DNA from: Streptomyces gelaticus
GTDB taxonomy: Bacteria > Actinomycetota > Actinomycetes > Streptomycetales > Streptomycetaceae
NCBI RefSeq assembly: GCF_014649535.1
Contig: NZ_BMTF01000008.1
Location: 124,001 to 188,000, forward strand
Length of the DNA: 64,000 nucleotides
Direction: 5' to 3'
Below the pieces are notes generated by a model. That model was given only the letters and a program-made list of their open reading frames with translations, was not told where the DNA came from and did no database searches. Below are positions 21,033 through 29,367 of the stretch, piece after piece (positions within the stretch are counted from its first letter, which is position 1; every line of letters starts with the position of its first letter). Both the position numbers and the translations under genes were made by a program.

Positions 21033-22661
21033 ATGACGGACTCGCAGGCCTCCACATCCACCTCCGCAGCCCCGCTCGGCACCAATCCGGTGGCCGCCGC
21101 CCCCGCAGGGGTGCGCACCGCCGCCGATGTGGTGACCCCCGAGGTGGTCGCCCGGCTGACCCGGGGCGTGGCCGGGTCGGGCCGCACGGCCAACCACACC
21201 CCCTTCACCGGGGAGAAGCTGGCCGATCTGCCGGAGTCCACGCCCGAGGACGTGGCGGACGCCTTCGAGCGGGCCCGTGCAGCCCAGCCCGCCTGGGCCG
21301 CGACGCCCGTCCGCGCCAGGGCCGCCGTGCTGCTCCGTTTCCACGACCTCGTCCTCAGCCGCCAGGCCGAGGTGCTCGACCTCATCCAGCTGGAGACCGG
21401 CAAGGCCCGGCTGCACGCCCACGAGGAGGTGCAGGCCGTCGCCGTCGTGGCCCGCCACTACGGGCGCCGGGCCGGCGCGTATCTGAAGCCGAAGCGGCAC
21501 ACCGGAGTCGTACCGGTCCTCACCAAGGTCACCGAGCTGCGTCAGCCGCGCGGTGTCGTCGGCCAGATCGCGCCGTGGAACTACCCGCTGGAGCTGTCCG
21601 TCGGTGACGCGCTGCCCGCGTTCGTCTCCGGCAACGCCGTCGTGATGAAGCCCGACACGGAGACCGCGCTGACCGCGCTGTGGGCCCGCGACCTGCTGAT
21701 CGAGGCCGGGCTGCCCGCCGAGGTGTTCCAGGTCGTGCTCGGCGAGGGACCCGTTGTCGGCCCCGAGGTCGTCGAGCACGCCGACTATGTCTCGTTCACC
21801 GGCTCCACCCGCACCGGCCGCCAGGTCGCGCAGGGCGCGGCGGCCCGGCTCGTCGGGGTCTCGCTGGAGCTCGGCGGCAAGAACGCCATGCTGGTCCTGA
21901 AGGACGCCGACGTGGAGAAGGCCGCCGCGGGCGCCGTCCGTGCCTGCTTCTCCTCCGCGGGGCAGCTCTGCATCTCCATCGAGCGGCTGTACGTCCACGA
22001 GTCGATCGCCGACGACTTCGTGGCCCGCTTCGCCGCCCGTACGAAGGCCATGCGGCTCGGCAGCTCCCTCGCCTACGGCGCCGACATGGGCTCCCTGGTC
22101 AGCGAGCGCCAGCTGGAGACCGTCACCCGGCATGTCGCCGAGGCCGTCGAGAAGGGCGCCAGGCTGGTCGCGGGCGGGGCCGCCCGGCCCGACATCGGCC
22201 CGCTGTTCTACGAGCCGACCATCCTCGACGGAGTCGAGGCGCCGATGGCCGTCTGCAACGAGGAGACCTTCGGTCCGGTCGTCTCCGTCTACCGCTTCAC
22301 CGACGAGGACGAGGTCGTCGCCCTCGCCAACGCCACCCCGTACGGCCTGAACTCCAGCGTCTGGACCAAGGACTCCCGGCGCGGCCACCAGGTCGCCGCC
22401 CGGCTGCGGACCGGCACCGTCAACATCAACGAGGGCTACGCCCCCGCGTACGGCAGCGTGCAGTCCCCGATGGGTGGCATGAAGGACTCCGGCCTCGGCC
22501 GCCGGCACGGTTCCGAGGGCATCCTCAAATACACCGAGGCACAGACCGTCGCCCAGCAGCGGCTGATCCAGCTCGCCCCGTCCTTCGGCATGGACGACGA
22601 GAAGTACGCGGCGTTCATGAGCGCCAGCCTCAGGGCGATGAAGGCGTTCCGCCTGCGCTGA
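21033..22661 (+). CDS. Succinic semialdehyde dehydrogenase (NADP+), GabD2-like
   Basis: 542 residues. Aldehyde dehydrogenase fold: N-P-L-E-L-S-type nucleotide-binding region (W-N-Y-P-L-E-L), F-T-G-S-T-x-T-G-R, general base E279 in E-L-G-G-K-N, and nucleophile C313 in S-S-A-G-Q-L-C-I-S. The S-S-A-G-Q-L-C variant and the overall layout match actinobacterial succinic semialdehyde dehydrogenases of the GabD2 group, which turn succinic semialdehyde into succinate in the GABA shunt. The exact aldehyde is inferred from family resemblance. The N-terminal ~30 residues are Ala/Ser/Thr-rich and probably disordered. The next gene begins 51 bp downstream on the same strand, so the two are likely co-transcribed. 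Confidence 0.88.
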   Translation: MTDSQASTSTSAAPLGTNPVAAAPAGVRTAADVVTPEVVARLTRGVAGSGRTANHTPFTGEKLADLPESTPEDVADAFERARAAQPAWAATPVRARAAVLLRFHDLVLSRQAEVLDLIQLETGKARLHAHEEVQAVAVVARHYGRRAGAYLKPKRHTGVVPVLTKVTELRQPRGVVGQIAPWNYPLELSVGDALPAFVSGNAVVMKPDTETALTALWARDLLIEAGLPAEVFQVVLGEGPVVGPEVVEHADYVSFTGSTRTGRQVAQGAAARLVGVSLELGGKNAMLVLKDADVEKAAAGAVRACFSSAGQLCISIERLYVHESIADDFVARFAARTKAMRLGSSLAYGADMGSLVSERQLETVTRHVAEAVEKGARLVAGGAARPDIGPLFYEPTILDGVEAPMAVCNEETFGPVVSVYRFTDEDEVVALANATPYGLNSSVWTKDSRRGHQVAARLRTGTVNINEGYAPAYGSVQSPMGGMKDSGLGRRHGSEGILKYTEAQTVAQQRLIQLAPSFGMDDEKYAAFMSASLRAMKAFRLR

Positions 22662-22711
22662 CACCGGGGTGCCGCAGCACCTTCCGTCCGTTCCCCGCAC
22701 CGAGGAGAGCC

Positions 22712-24541
22712 ATGCCCCAGGACAGCCCTGCCCGGAATCGGCCCGTCGCCGCGGAGAACGCCGACGGCGACGCCCGCTACGACTACGACGTGCTCGTCGT
22801 CGGCTCGGGCTTCGGCGGTGCGGTGTCGGCCCTGCGGCTGACCGAGAAGGGGTACCGCGTCGGGGTGCTGGAGGCGGGCCGCCGCTTCGCCCGGTCCGAA
22901 CTGCCCAAGAACTCCTGGGACCTGAAGAACTTCCTGTGGGCCCCGACGCTCGGCCTCTACGGCATCCAGCGCATCCATCTGCTGGGCAACGTCATGGTGC
23001 TGGCAGGCGCGGGCGTCGGCGGAGGTTCGCTGAACTACGCCAACACCCTGTACGAGCCGCTCGCGCCGTTCTTCGACGACCCGCAGTGGAAGGACATCAC
23101 CGACTGGCGCGAGGAACTGGGCCCGTACTACGACCAGGCCAAGCGGATGCTGGGGGTCCGGCTCAACCCGACCATGACCCCGTCGGACGTCCACCTGAAG
23201 GCGACCGCGCAGGCCATGGGCATCGGCGACACGTTCCACATGGCGCCGGTGGGCGTCTTCTTCGGGGACGGTGAGGACGGCGACGGCACGGGCAGGGCCC
23301 GGCCGGGCGGCGAGGTCGCCGACCCGTTCTTCGGCGGGGCGGGGCCGTCCCGCAAGGCCTGCACCGAGTGCGGCGAGTGCATGACCGGCTGCCGGCACGG
23401 CGCGAAGAACACCCTCAACGAGAACTACCTCCACCTCGCTCAGAAGGCGGGCGCGGTCATCCACCCGATGACCTCGGTCGTCGCGGTCACCGAGGACTCC
23501 CGGGGCGGCTACGCGGTCAAGACCCTCCCCACCGACAACCGGAGGAAGGGGAAGGGCCGCACGTTCACCGCCCGCAAGGTCGTCGTCGCCGCGGGCACGT
23601 ACGGCACCCAGACACTGCTGCACCGGATGAAGGACACCGGCCTGCTGCCCCGGATCTCGTCCCGGCTCGGCGAACTGACCCGCACCAACTCCGAGGGCCT
23701 GGTCGGCTCGCAGACCAGCGACCGGCGCTACCGGAAGAAGCACGGGACCGCGCGGGCCGACTTCACCCGCGGCGTCGCCATCACCTCCTCGATCCACCCG
23801 GACGAGAACACGCACATCGAGCCGGTCCGATACGGCAAGGGCTCCAACTCGATGGGCGCGCTGACCGTCCTCCAGGTGCCGTTCGGTGCGCACCGGGTGC
23901 GCAGGTGGCTGCTCGAACTGGTCAAGCACCCCGCGCTCGCGGCCCGGTCGCTCTCCAACCGCCGCTGGTCGGAACGGACCATCATCGGGCTCGTCATGCA
24001 GTCGCTCGACAACTCCCTGACGACGTATCGCAAGCCCGGCGGTGTGGGAAAGGGCCTGCTCACCGCCCGGCAGGGGCACGGCGCACCCAACCCGACCCAG
24101 ATCGAGGCGGCGACGCGCAGCGCCACGCTGCTCGCCGAGGAGATCAACGGCTTCGCGGGTTCGAACGTGGGCGAGCTGATGGGCACCCCGCTCACCGCGC
24201 ACTTCCTCGGCGGCTGCCCCATCGGTTCCACCGCCGACAACGGGGTGATCGACCCGTACCACCGGCTCTACGGGCACCCCGGCATCTCGGTGGTCGACGG
24301 CTCGGCGGTCTCCGCGAACCTCGGCGTCAACCCCTCGCTCACCATCACCGCACAGGCCGAGCGCGCCATGTCCTTCTGGCCCAACAAGGGCGAGGCGGAC
24401 CCGCGTCCGGCGCAGGGCGAGGCGTACGAACGGCTGTCCGCGGTCGAGCCCCGGTCACCGGCCGTGCCGAAGGACGCCTTCGGTGCGCTGAAGCTGCCGT
24501 TCCTGGGGCTGCCGGCCGTCCCGCCGAAGAAGAAGCCGTAG
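22712..24541 (+). CDS. GMC family oxidoreductase (cholesterol-oxidase-like)
   Basis: 609 residues from an ATG with GAGGAGAG upstream. The FAD-binding motif Y-D-V-L-V-V-G-S-G-F-G-G lies near residue 30, followed by glutamate E-A-G. A cysteine cluster C217-T-E-C220-G-E-C223-M-T-G-C227 resembles a ferredoxin-type ligand set and is typical of this FAD sub-group, whose members oxidise sterols or other alcohols. The C-terminal GMC signature G-V-N-P-S-L-T-I-T-A-Q-A-E-R is intact. No twin-arginine signal is seen, so it is probably cytoplasmic. Sitting directly behind the aldehyde dehydrogenase, it could supply that enzyme with an aldehyde. The substrate is unknown. Confidence 0.88.
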   Translation: MPQDSPARNRPVAAENADGDARYDYDVLVVGSGFGGAVSALRLTEKGYRVGVLEAGRRFARSELPKNSWDLKNFLWAPTLGLYGIQRIHLLGNVMVLAGAGVGGGSLNYANTLYEPLAPFFDDPQWKDITDWREELGPYYDQAKRMLGVRLNPTMTPSDVHLKATAQAMGIGDTFHMAPVGVFFGDGEDGDGTGRARPGGEVADPFFGGAGPSRKACTECGECMTGCRHGAKNTLNENYLHLAQKAGAVIHPMTSVVAVTEDSRGGYAVKTLPTDNRRKGKGRTFTARKVVVAAGTYGTQTLLHRMKDTGLLPRISSRLGELTRTNSEGLVGSQTSDRRYRKKHGTARADFTRGVAITSSIHPDENTHIEPVRYGKGSNSMGALTVLQVPFGAHRVRRWLLELVKHPALAARSLSNRRWSERTIIGLVMQSLDNSLTTYRKPGGVGKGLLTARQGHGAPNPTQIEAATRSATLLAEEINGFAGSNVGELMGTPLTAHFLGGCPIGSTADNGVIDPYHRLYGHPGISVVDGSAVSANLGVNPSLTITAQAERAMSFWPNKGEADPRPAQGEAYERLSAVEPRSPAVPKDAFGALKLPFLGLPAVPPKKKP

Positions 24542-24560
24542 CGGAGACATCCGATCGGGC

Positions 24561-24641
24561 AGCAGGTCGGCGGAACAGCAAGCCGGCCAGAACAGCAGGT
24601 CGGCCAGAACAGCAGGTCGGCAGAACAGCAGGCCGACAGGG
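24561..24641. repeat. Tandem repeat, about five 15-17-bp units
   Basis: Five imperfect units of the form AGCAGGTCGGCCAGAAC start at 24561, 24577, 24594, 24611 and 24627, with lengths 16, 17, 17, 16 and 15, and a shorter GCAG tail follows. The array is entirely intergenic, just after the GMC stop. Unit length varies by single bases, which argues against coding use. Confidence 0.85.
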
Positions 24642-24657
24642 CAGCAGGGCAGCAGAA

Positions 24658-24689
24658 AGGGGCTGCACCCCCCTCCGAGTGCAGCCCCT
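24658..24689. terminator. Bidirectional terminator between GMC and LAETG genes
   Basis: An 11-bp stem, AGGGGCTGCAC (24658-24668) / GTGCAGCCCCT (24679-24689), with a 10-nt loop lies between convergent genes. Confidence 0.8.
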
Positions 24690-24714
24690 CCGCGAGCACG
24701 GTGAAACGGGCGCG

Positions 24715-25749
24715 TCACGCGCCGGCGTCACCGTTCCTGCGGCGCCGCACGATGAACATCGCGCCCGCGCCGAGCACTACGGCCACCCCGCCCGCGGTGG
24801 CGAACACCGGCAGCGCGGAGGACGAACCGGTCTCCGCGAGGCTGCCGGAGACCTTGCCGGTCGGGTTGTCGGCCGGCTTCGTGGACGGCACCGGGGCGCT
24901 GCCGCCGGTCTGCGGCGTCGAACCGCTCCCGCCGGACTCCACGATCTTGAACTTGTACGCGACGTCGCTGACGCCCAGGCAGTCCTTGTCGCCCACGTAC
25001 AGACCGGCACCGAGCGTGAAACCGGCGCCCACGGGGGCGGTCGGCTTCACATTGATGCGCAGCGGGATGTCGACCTCGTACCCCGCGGGGATCTCGTCGG
25101 ACTGGCCGACGTAACCGACGGCGCGGCCGTCCTCACTGAGCTCCACCCACTTGTCGGTCTCCGGGTCGAGGGCCTGGAGGCTGACCTGCTTCGAGCGGAA
25201 GAGGTCGTTGCCCTCCTTGTCGGAGGCGGCGCCCGCGAAGTAGTCGATCTCCTTCACGGTGGACTTCGAGGAGTTGTAGACGTTCATCTTGAACGTGTGC
25301 CAGCCGCTGCCCCGGGCGATCCGGCCGGGCAGGCCGTTGATGGAGATGTCCAGGTCGGACTTGGCGCACTGCGCCGGCTCCTCCGGGTCCTCGGACTCCG
25401 ACGGGGAGGCGGAGGCGGACGACGAGGCGCTCGCCGAACCGCTCGGGGTCGCGCCGACGGCCTCGTCCGCGGCCGGGCCGGTGCCCCCGGCGGAGTCGGA
25501 GTCCTCGCCCGGACCGGGCTCGCCGGGCTCCTCGGCGGGGTCTTCGGAGGCCTCCTCGGCGGGCGTGGAGGCGGACGCGTCCGGCTCGGCCTCCGGGGCC
25601 CCGGAGTCGCTCGGCGAGGGCGAGCCGGTGGCCTCGGCGGTGGTGGTCCCGTCCGTCGCCACGGCGAGCGCGGCGGGGGCGGCCAGAACCGCGGCGGGGG
25701 CGATGACCGCCGTGGCGGCGGCGAGTGCCAGGGCGCGGCGAAGCTTCAT
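24715..25749 (-). CDS. LAETG-anchored cell-surface protein (sortase E substrate type)
   Basis: 344 residues from the ATG at 25749 (MKLRRALALAA). A Sec signal peptide covers about 1-30. A Ser/Pro/Glu/Asp/Ala low-complexity stretch occupies about 35-125. A folded beta-rich region (about 130-265) contains two cysteines, in QCAKSDLDI and DKDCLGVSD, that could form a disulfide. A linker leads to the C-terminal sorting signal: L-A-E-T-G, a hydrophobic helix, then R-R-R-R. LAxTG is the motif used by class E sortases, which anchor chaplins in Streptomyces. No sortase gene is in the window. The protein is expected to be covalently attached to peptidoglycan; its ligand is unknown. Confidence 0.9.
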   Translation of the reverse strand: MKLRRALALAAATAVIAPAAVLAAPAALAVATDGTTTAEATGSPSPSDSGAPEAEPDASASTPAEEASEDPAEEPGEPGPGEDSDSAGGTGPAADEAVGATPSGSASASSSASASPSESEDPEEPAQCAKSDLDISINGLPGRIARGSGWHTFKMNVYNSSKSTVKEIDYFAGAASDKEGNDLFRSKQVSLQALDPETDKWVELSEDGRAVGYVGQSDEIPAGYEVDIPLRINVKPTAPVGAGFTLGAGLYVGDKDCLGVSDVAYKFKIVESGGSGSTPQTGGSAPVPSTKPADNPTGKVSGSLAETGSSSALPVFATAGGVAVVLGAGAMFIVRRRRNGDAGA

Positions 25750-25930
25750 GGTGACCTCAGAATTCCGGCGTACCACCGCGAGGGGTGATACGGGTTCGGG
25801 ACGGGCCCGCCGTGAGGGGGCACGAGCGGGGCCGGTGGTTCCGCATGGTTGACCCGTGGTCCGCCGCAATGGTTGTCCGGATACTCACAGAACCCTTATG
25901 TGACGCCTCTCACGTCCGCGGCCATGAGAA

Positions 25931-25968
25931 AGGGCCCCTCAGGCCGGAAACCGGCCGGTGGGGGCCCT
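25931..25968. terminator. Two-tier hairpin, probable terminator
   Basis: Outer arms AGGGCCCC (25931-25938) and GGGGCCCT (25961-25968) enclose an inner GGCCGG-AAA-CCGGCC stem (42-47 and 51-56 of the 25900s). It lies downstream of chorismate mutase on the minus strand. Confidence 0.6.
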
Positions 25969-25983
25969 GGGGAGTCTCGGACG

Positions 25984-26015
25984 CGGCCGGCTCCGGGCGT
26001 CCCCGGAGCCGGCCG
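25984..26015. terminator. Strong hairpin terminator downstream of chorismate mutase
   Basis: A perfect 14-bp stem (25984-25997 with 26002-26015) and a CGTC loop are followed on the plus strand by TTT. With the neighbouring hairpin it separates the chorismate mutase and LAETG transcripts. Confidence 0.7.
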
Positions 26016-26259
26016 TTTCCTGGGGTGACCGGACTGCTGTCCCCTGCCGACCGGTCACGCACGCTGGGGCGCGGTCCCACGGCGCACCTGCGGTACGCCA
26101 CACGCTCCAGCGGAGCCACGCGTGGTTTCTTTCCAGAGCCGCCCCTGGCTGGCACGGACACCGGGACCAACGAAGCCGCGCTGGACCCGGTCACGCTCCG
26201 TACGGGTGAGAGTCGGCCCGAACTGGGATACGCCGGGGTACCCCGGGGCCCGCGGGGTG

Positions 26260-26577
26260 TCAGGCCCGGCCGCGGCACAGCTCCAGCAGCGTCATGGCGA
26301 GCGAGGTGCCGGGCCGGCCGAGCGCGTTCCGGTACGAGGCGAGGATCTCCATCTCGCGCGAGAGGTTGATCCGTCGGCCGCCGGACGTGATCCGGGCCTC
26401 CTGGACGACCGCCGAGACGGCCATCCGCTCCTGGACGAGCCCGATGATCCGGTCGTCGAGGGTGTCGATGCGGGCCCGCGCGTCGTCGATCAGTGCGGCG
26501 GCCTCCTCGGTGTGCGCACCGGTCTTCTCTGCGGCGGTCTTCGCGGGAGCGGTCTTCGCGGGGGCGGTGCTGGTCAT
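26260..26577 (-). CDS. Chorismate mutase, AroQ class
   Basis: 105 residues. This small all-helical enzyme converts chorismate to prephenate, the branch step to phenylalanine and tyrosine. The AroQ helix pattern is present: I-D-D-A-R-A-R-I-D-T-L-D-D-R-I-I-G-L-V-Q-E-R-M, then R-E-M-E-I-L-A-S-Y-R and a C-terminal L-A-M-T-L-L-E-L. The first ~20 residues are an Ala/Lys/Thr repeat (AKTAPAKTA) and likely disordered. The ATG at 26577 follows GAGGAG. It is a monofunctional stand-alone gene. Upstream on the same strand lie a 32-nt hairpin and a 23-codon open frame rich in Phe/Tyr codons, suggesting control by transcription attenuation (see separate entries). Confidence 0.9.
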   Translation of the reverse strand: MTSTAPAKTAPAKTAAEKTGAHTEEAAALIDDARARIDTLDDRIIGLVQERMAVSAVVQEARITSGGRRINLSREMEILASYRNALGRPGTSLAMTLLELCRGRA

Positions 26578-26630
26578 GGTGGTGACTCCTCGTGGGTGCG
26601 GTCCCCGAGGCCGGCCGGTCCGTAACGCCA

Positions 26631-26662
26631 AGGCGCCCCGGGCCTTTCGGCCCGGGGCGCCT
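26631..26662 (-). terminator. Attenuator hairpin in the chorismate mutase leader
   Basis: A perfect 14-bp G+C-rich stem (26649-26662 with 26631-26644 on the transcript) and a 4-nt loop sit 20 nt after the leader-peptide stop and 53 nt before the chorismate mutase ATG. A 7-nt leader segment (complement of 26708-26714, CGGCCCG) can pair with CGGGCCG at the loop-side end of the terminator's 5' arm, a possible antiterminator. The position inside the leader, not after a gene, argues for attenuation. Confidence 0.65.
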
Positions 26663-26681
26663 GGAACGTTGCTTGTGCGGA

Positions 26682-26753
26682 TCAAGCAGCACGACCATGG
26701 CAGCCGGCGGGCCGGATGCCATAGGTAAAGACGAAGGTCGTGTGCTGACGCAT
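26682..26753 (-). CDS. Putative aromatic leader peptide of chorismate mutase
   Basis: A 23-codon frame reads MRQHTTFVFTYGIRPAGCHG followed by R-A-A and stop. It holds Phe, Phe and Tyr within five codons, encoded TTC, TTT and TAT. TTT and TAT are rare in this genome, so stalling there under Phe/Tyr limitation is plausible. It lies just upstream of a strong terminator hairpin in front of chorismate mutase, the classical attenuator layout. No Shine-Dalgarno is needed: a promoter-like pair (26784-26789 and 26760-26765) would place the transcript start at the A of the ATG. No coding assignment beyond the leader role is proposed. It is an inference from sequence and needs conservation or expression support. 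Confidence 0.6.
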   Translation of the reverse strand: MRQHTTFVFTYGIRPAGCHGRAA

Positions 26754-26759
26754 GGATTC

Positions 26760-26789
26760 AGTATGGCCCCGTCGCCGAGGAGGGACCAA
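26760..26789 (-). promoter_or_regulatory. Candidate promoter for leader peptide / chorismate mutase
   Basis: On the minus strand TTGGTC (26789-26784) and CATACT (26765-26760) are separated by 18 bp. Six bases after the -10 box comes the A of the leader-peptide ATG (26753), implying a leaderless leader peptide, as is common in Streptomyces. Confidence 0.5.
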
Positions 26790-26936
26790 CACGGGGCCCG
26801 GATGCTGAGACGCCCGGTCCGGGCGGGCCCCCGCGGGGTCCGCGCCCGCACTCCTGTACGGGCGGGACGAGGGCCGACTCCGCAACCCCGGTAGAATCGA
26901 CAAAACAGACCCCCCTTCACCGCCGGAAGGCCGCCC

Positions 26937-28532
26937 GTGCCAGCAGCACCCCCCGCCGCCCCCGACGCCACCACGGACGTGGTTCTCGTCGTCGACTTCG
27001 GCGCGCAGTACGCCCAGCTCATCGCCCGACGCGTCCGTGAGGCCCGGGTCTACAGCGAGATCGTCCCGTCCACCATGCCGGTGGCCGAGATGCTGGCCAA
27101 GAACCCCCGGGCGATCATCCTGTCCGGCGGTCCCTCGTCGGTGTACGCCGAAGGAGCGCCCTCCCTCGACCGTGCGCTCTTCGAGGCCGGGGTCCCGGTC
27201 TTCGGCATGTGCTACGGCTTCCAGCTGATGGCCACCACCCTCGGCGGCACCGTCGACGACAACGGTGCCCGTGAGTACGGCCGTACCCCGCTCACCGTCT
27301 CCAAGACCGGCTCCACGCTCTTCGAGGGAACGCCCGCCGAGCAGTCGGTCTGGATGTCGCACGGCGACGCCTGCTCCGCAGCCCCTGAGGGCTTCACCGT
27401 CACCGCGTCCACCGACGTCGTGCCGGTCGCCGCCTTCGAGAACGACGAGAAGAAGCTCTACGGCGTCCAGTACCACCCCGAGGTCCTGCACTCCACGCAC
27501 GGCCAGCAGGTCCTGGAGCACTTCCTCTACCGCGGCGCCGGTATCGAGCCGACCTGGACCACGACCAATGTGGTCGAGGAGCAGATCGCGCTGATCCGCG
27601 AGCAGGTCGGCACCAAGCGCGCCATCTGCGGCCTGTCCGGCGGGGTGGACTCCGCGGTCGCCGCTGCCCTCGTGCAGAAGGCCATCGGCTCCCAGCTGAC
27701 CTGCGTGTACGTGGACCACGGTCTGATGCGCAAGGGCGAGAGCGAGCAGGTCGAGAAGGACTTCGTGGCCTCCACCGGGGTCCAGCTGAAGGTCGTCGAC
27801 GCCGAGGAGCGCTTCCTCACCGCGCTGGCCGGGGTCTCCGACCCCGAGCAGAAGCGGAAGATCATCGGCCGCGAGTTCATCCGCGTCTTCGAGCAGGCCC
27901 AGGCCGAGATCGTCGCCGAGGGTGCCGCCGACGGCGAGGAAGTCGCCTTCCTCGTCCAGGGCACGCTCTACCCGGACGTCGTCGAGTCCGGCGGCGGCAC
28001 CGGCACCGCCAACATCAAGTCGCACCACAACGTGGGCGGCCTCCCCGAGGACATCGAGTTCCAGCTCGTCGAGCCGCTGCGCCAGCTGTTCAAGGACGAG
28101 GTCCGCATGGTCGGCCAGGAGCTCGGCCTGCCGGAGGAGATCGTCCAGCGCCAGCCGTTCCCCGGCCCCGGCCTCGGCATCCGCATCGTCGGCGAGGTCA
28201 CCAAGGAGCGGCTCGACCTGCTCCGCGAGGCCGACGCCATCGCCCGTGAGGAGCTGACCGCGGCCGGCCTGGACCGGGACATCTGGCAGTGCCCGGTGGT
28301 CCTGCTCGCCGACGTCCGCTCGGTCGGCGTCCAGGGCGACGGCCGCACCTACGGCCACCCGATCGTCCTGCGCCCGGTCTCCTCCGAGGACGCCATGACG
28401 GCCGACTGGTCGCGCCTGCCCTACGAGACCCTCGCCCGGATCTCGACCCGCATCACCAACGAGGTCGCCGACGTCAACCGCGTCGTGCTCGACGTGACGA
28501 GCAAGCCGCCGGGCACCATCGAGTGGGAGTGA
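26937..28532 (+). CDS. guaA: GMP synthase (glutamine-hydrolysing)
   Basis: 531 residues from a GTG with GGAAGG upstream. GuaA aminates XMP to GMP using glutamine and ATP. The N-terminal class I glutamine amidotransferase domain (about 15-210) has D-F-G-A-Q-Y, the nucleophile in G-M-C-Y-G-F-Q, and the partner pair H-P-E. The ATP pyrophosphatase domain has the P-loop L-S-G-G-V-D-S (about 230-236). The C-terminal dimerisation domain ends K-P-P-G-T-I-E-W-E, the universal GuaA terminus. A TAGAAT at 26892-26897 may be its -10 box. It is divergent from the chorismate mutase leader. Confidence 0.98.
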   Translation: MPAAPPAAPDATTDVVLVVDFGAQYAQLIARRVREARVYSEIVPSTMPVAEMLAKNPRAIILSGGPSSVYAEGAPSLDRALFEAGVPVFGMCYGFQLMATTLGGTVDDNGAREYGRTPLTVSKTGSTLFEGTPAEQSVWMSHGDACSAAPEGFTVTASTDVVPVAAFENDEKKLYGVQYHPEVLHSTHGQQVLEHFLYRGAGIEPTWTTTNVVEEQIALIREQVGTKRAICGLSGGVDSAVAAALVQKAIGSQLTCVYVDHGLMRKGESEQVEKDFVASTGVQLKVVDAEERFLTALAGVSDPEQKRKIIGREFIRVFEQAQAEIVAEGAADGEEVAFLVQGTLYPDVVESGGGTGTANIKSHHNVGGLPEDIEFQLVEPLRQLFKDEVRMVGQELGLPEEIVQRQPFPGPGLGIRIVGEVTKERLDLLREADAIAREELTAAGLDRDIWQCPVVLLADVRSVGVQGDGRTYGHPIVLRPVSSEDAMTADWSRLPYETLARISTRITNEVADVNRVVLDVTSKPPGTIEWE

Positions 28533-28553
28533 CCCCTCCCGCAAGGTCAATGC

Positions 28554-28589
28554 CGATGCCGTCGCTCATTCGTTTGGGCGGCGGCATCG
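28554..28589 (+). terminator. Possible terminator after guaA
   Basis: An 8-bp stem CGATGCCG (28554-28561) / CGGCATCG (28582-28589), with an inner CGC/GCG pairing, starts 22 nt after the guaA stop. Confidence 0.45.
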
Positions 28590-28646
28590 TCGTATGAGCT
28601 GGGTACGCTGGCTGAGGAGACGAGACTCTGCCCCATGGGAGCAATC

Positions 28647-29255
28647 ATGAGCGCCGCACCCGAGCCCAGGCTTGAGAAGCAGCGGTACCGGTGGCCCGTC
28701 CCGCCCGAGGGCGGATGGACAGCGGACGACCTCGACCGGATTCCGGGCCTCCCGCCCCACACCGAGCTGATCGACGGGAGTCTCGTCTTCATGAGTCCGC
28801 AGCGGAAATTCCACACCCGCACGATGTGGTTGCTGGAGCAGGCGCTGCTCGCGCATCTGCCGCCGGATCTCGATGTCGACCGGGAAATGACCATCAGGAT
28901 CGACAAGCGGAATCGCCCGGAGCCCGACATGGTGGTCTACCGGGCGGAGGCGGACACCGGGGCAGACCAGACCTGGTACGAGCCCGAGGACGTCGTCCTG
29001 GCCGTGGAAGTGGTCTCACCCGACTCGCAGGACCGCGATCGCGACGTCAAACCGCGCAAGTACGCCGCCGCCGGAGTCGTCCACTTCTGGCGGGTGGAAG
29101 CGGACGCCGACGGTCTGCCGATCGTGTACGTGTACGAACTCGACCCGGCCCGGCAGGCTTACACCCCGACGGGCATCTACCACAACAAGCTCAAGCTGGA
29201 CGTTCCGTTCCTGATCGAAGCGGACCTCACCCAGATCTACAACCGCGGAAGGTAG
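28647..29255 (+). CDS. Uma2 family (DUF820) putative endonuclease
   Basis: About 202 residues from the ATG at 28647, which has GGGAG five bases upstream; an ATG at 28635 adds four residues. Uma2 proteins have a PD-(D/E)xK nuclease-like fold. Visible motifs are P-E-P-D-M-V-V-Y, then V-L-A-V-E-V-V-S-P-D-S, and a lysine helix K-P-R-K-Y-A-A-A-G-V, together the usual D-E-K arrangement. These proteins are highly multiplied in cyanobacteria and streptomycetes, and their biological role is unsettled. Nothing nearby indicates a partner or target. The gene stands alone between guaA and the aldolase gene. Confidence 0.85.
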   Translation: MSAAPEPRLEKQRYRWPVPPEGGWTADDLDRIPGLPPHTELIDGSLVFMSPQRKFHTRTMWLLEQALLAHLPPDLDVDREMTIRIDKRNRPEPDMVVYRAEADTGADQTWYEPEDVVLAVEVVSPDSQDRDRDVKPRKYAAAGVVHFWRVEADADGLPIVYVYELDPARQAYTPTGIYHNKLKLDVPFLIEADLTQIYNRGR

Positions 29256-29367
29256 GGGGCGTGCTCGGGGCGGTTCCGCCCAGGGCCCCGCCCCGCACCC
29301 CTGGCCACTTGCGGCAACCAGCGGTAACTTCCGGTCCCGTACGCCCTGGGATCCCCGAGGAGCCGCC

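Larger units (their letters stand above)
25750..26259. other. Non-coding stretch between LAETG gene and chorismate mutase
   Basis: These 510 bases contain no reading frame with convincing codon bias on either strand. They hold the upstream region of the LAETG gene and two strong hairpins (25931-25968 and 25984-26015). No tRNA-like cloverleaf was found. Confidence 0.6.

Noticed and set aside
24268..24731. Cys/Leu-rich minus-strand frames over the tandem repeat
   Set aside because: Composition is produced by the repeat itself; frames run into the GMC gene antisense and have no initiation signal.
26682..28550. A 622-codon antisense frame covering guaA and ending in the leader peptide
   Set aside because: The bulk is a shadow of guaA. 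Only its last 23 codons, which have their own ATG and sit in an attenuator layout, were kept.
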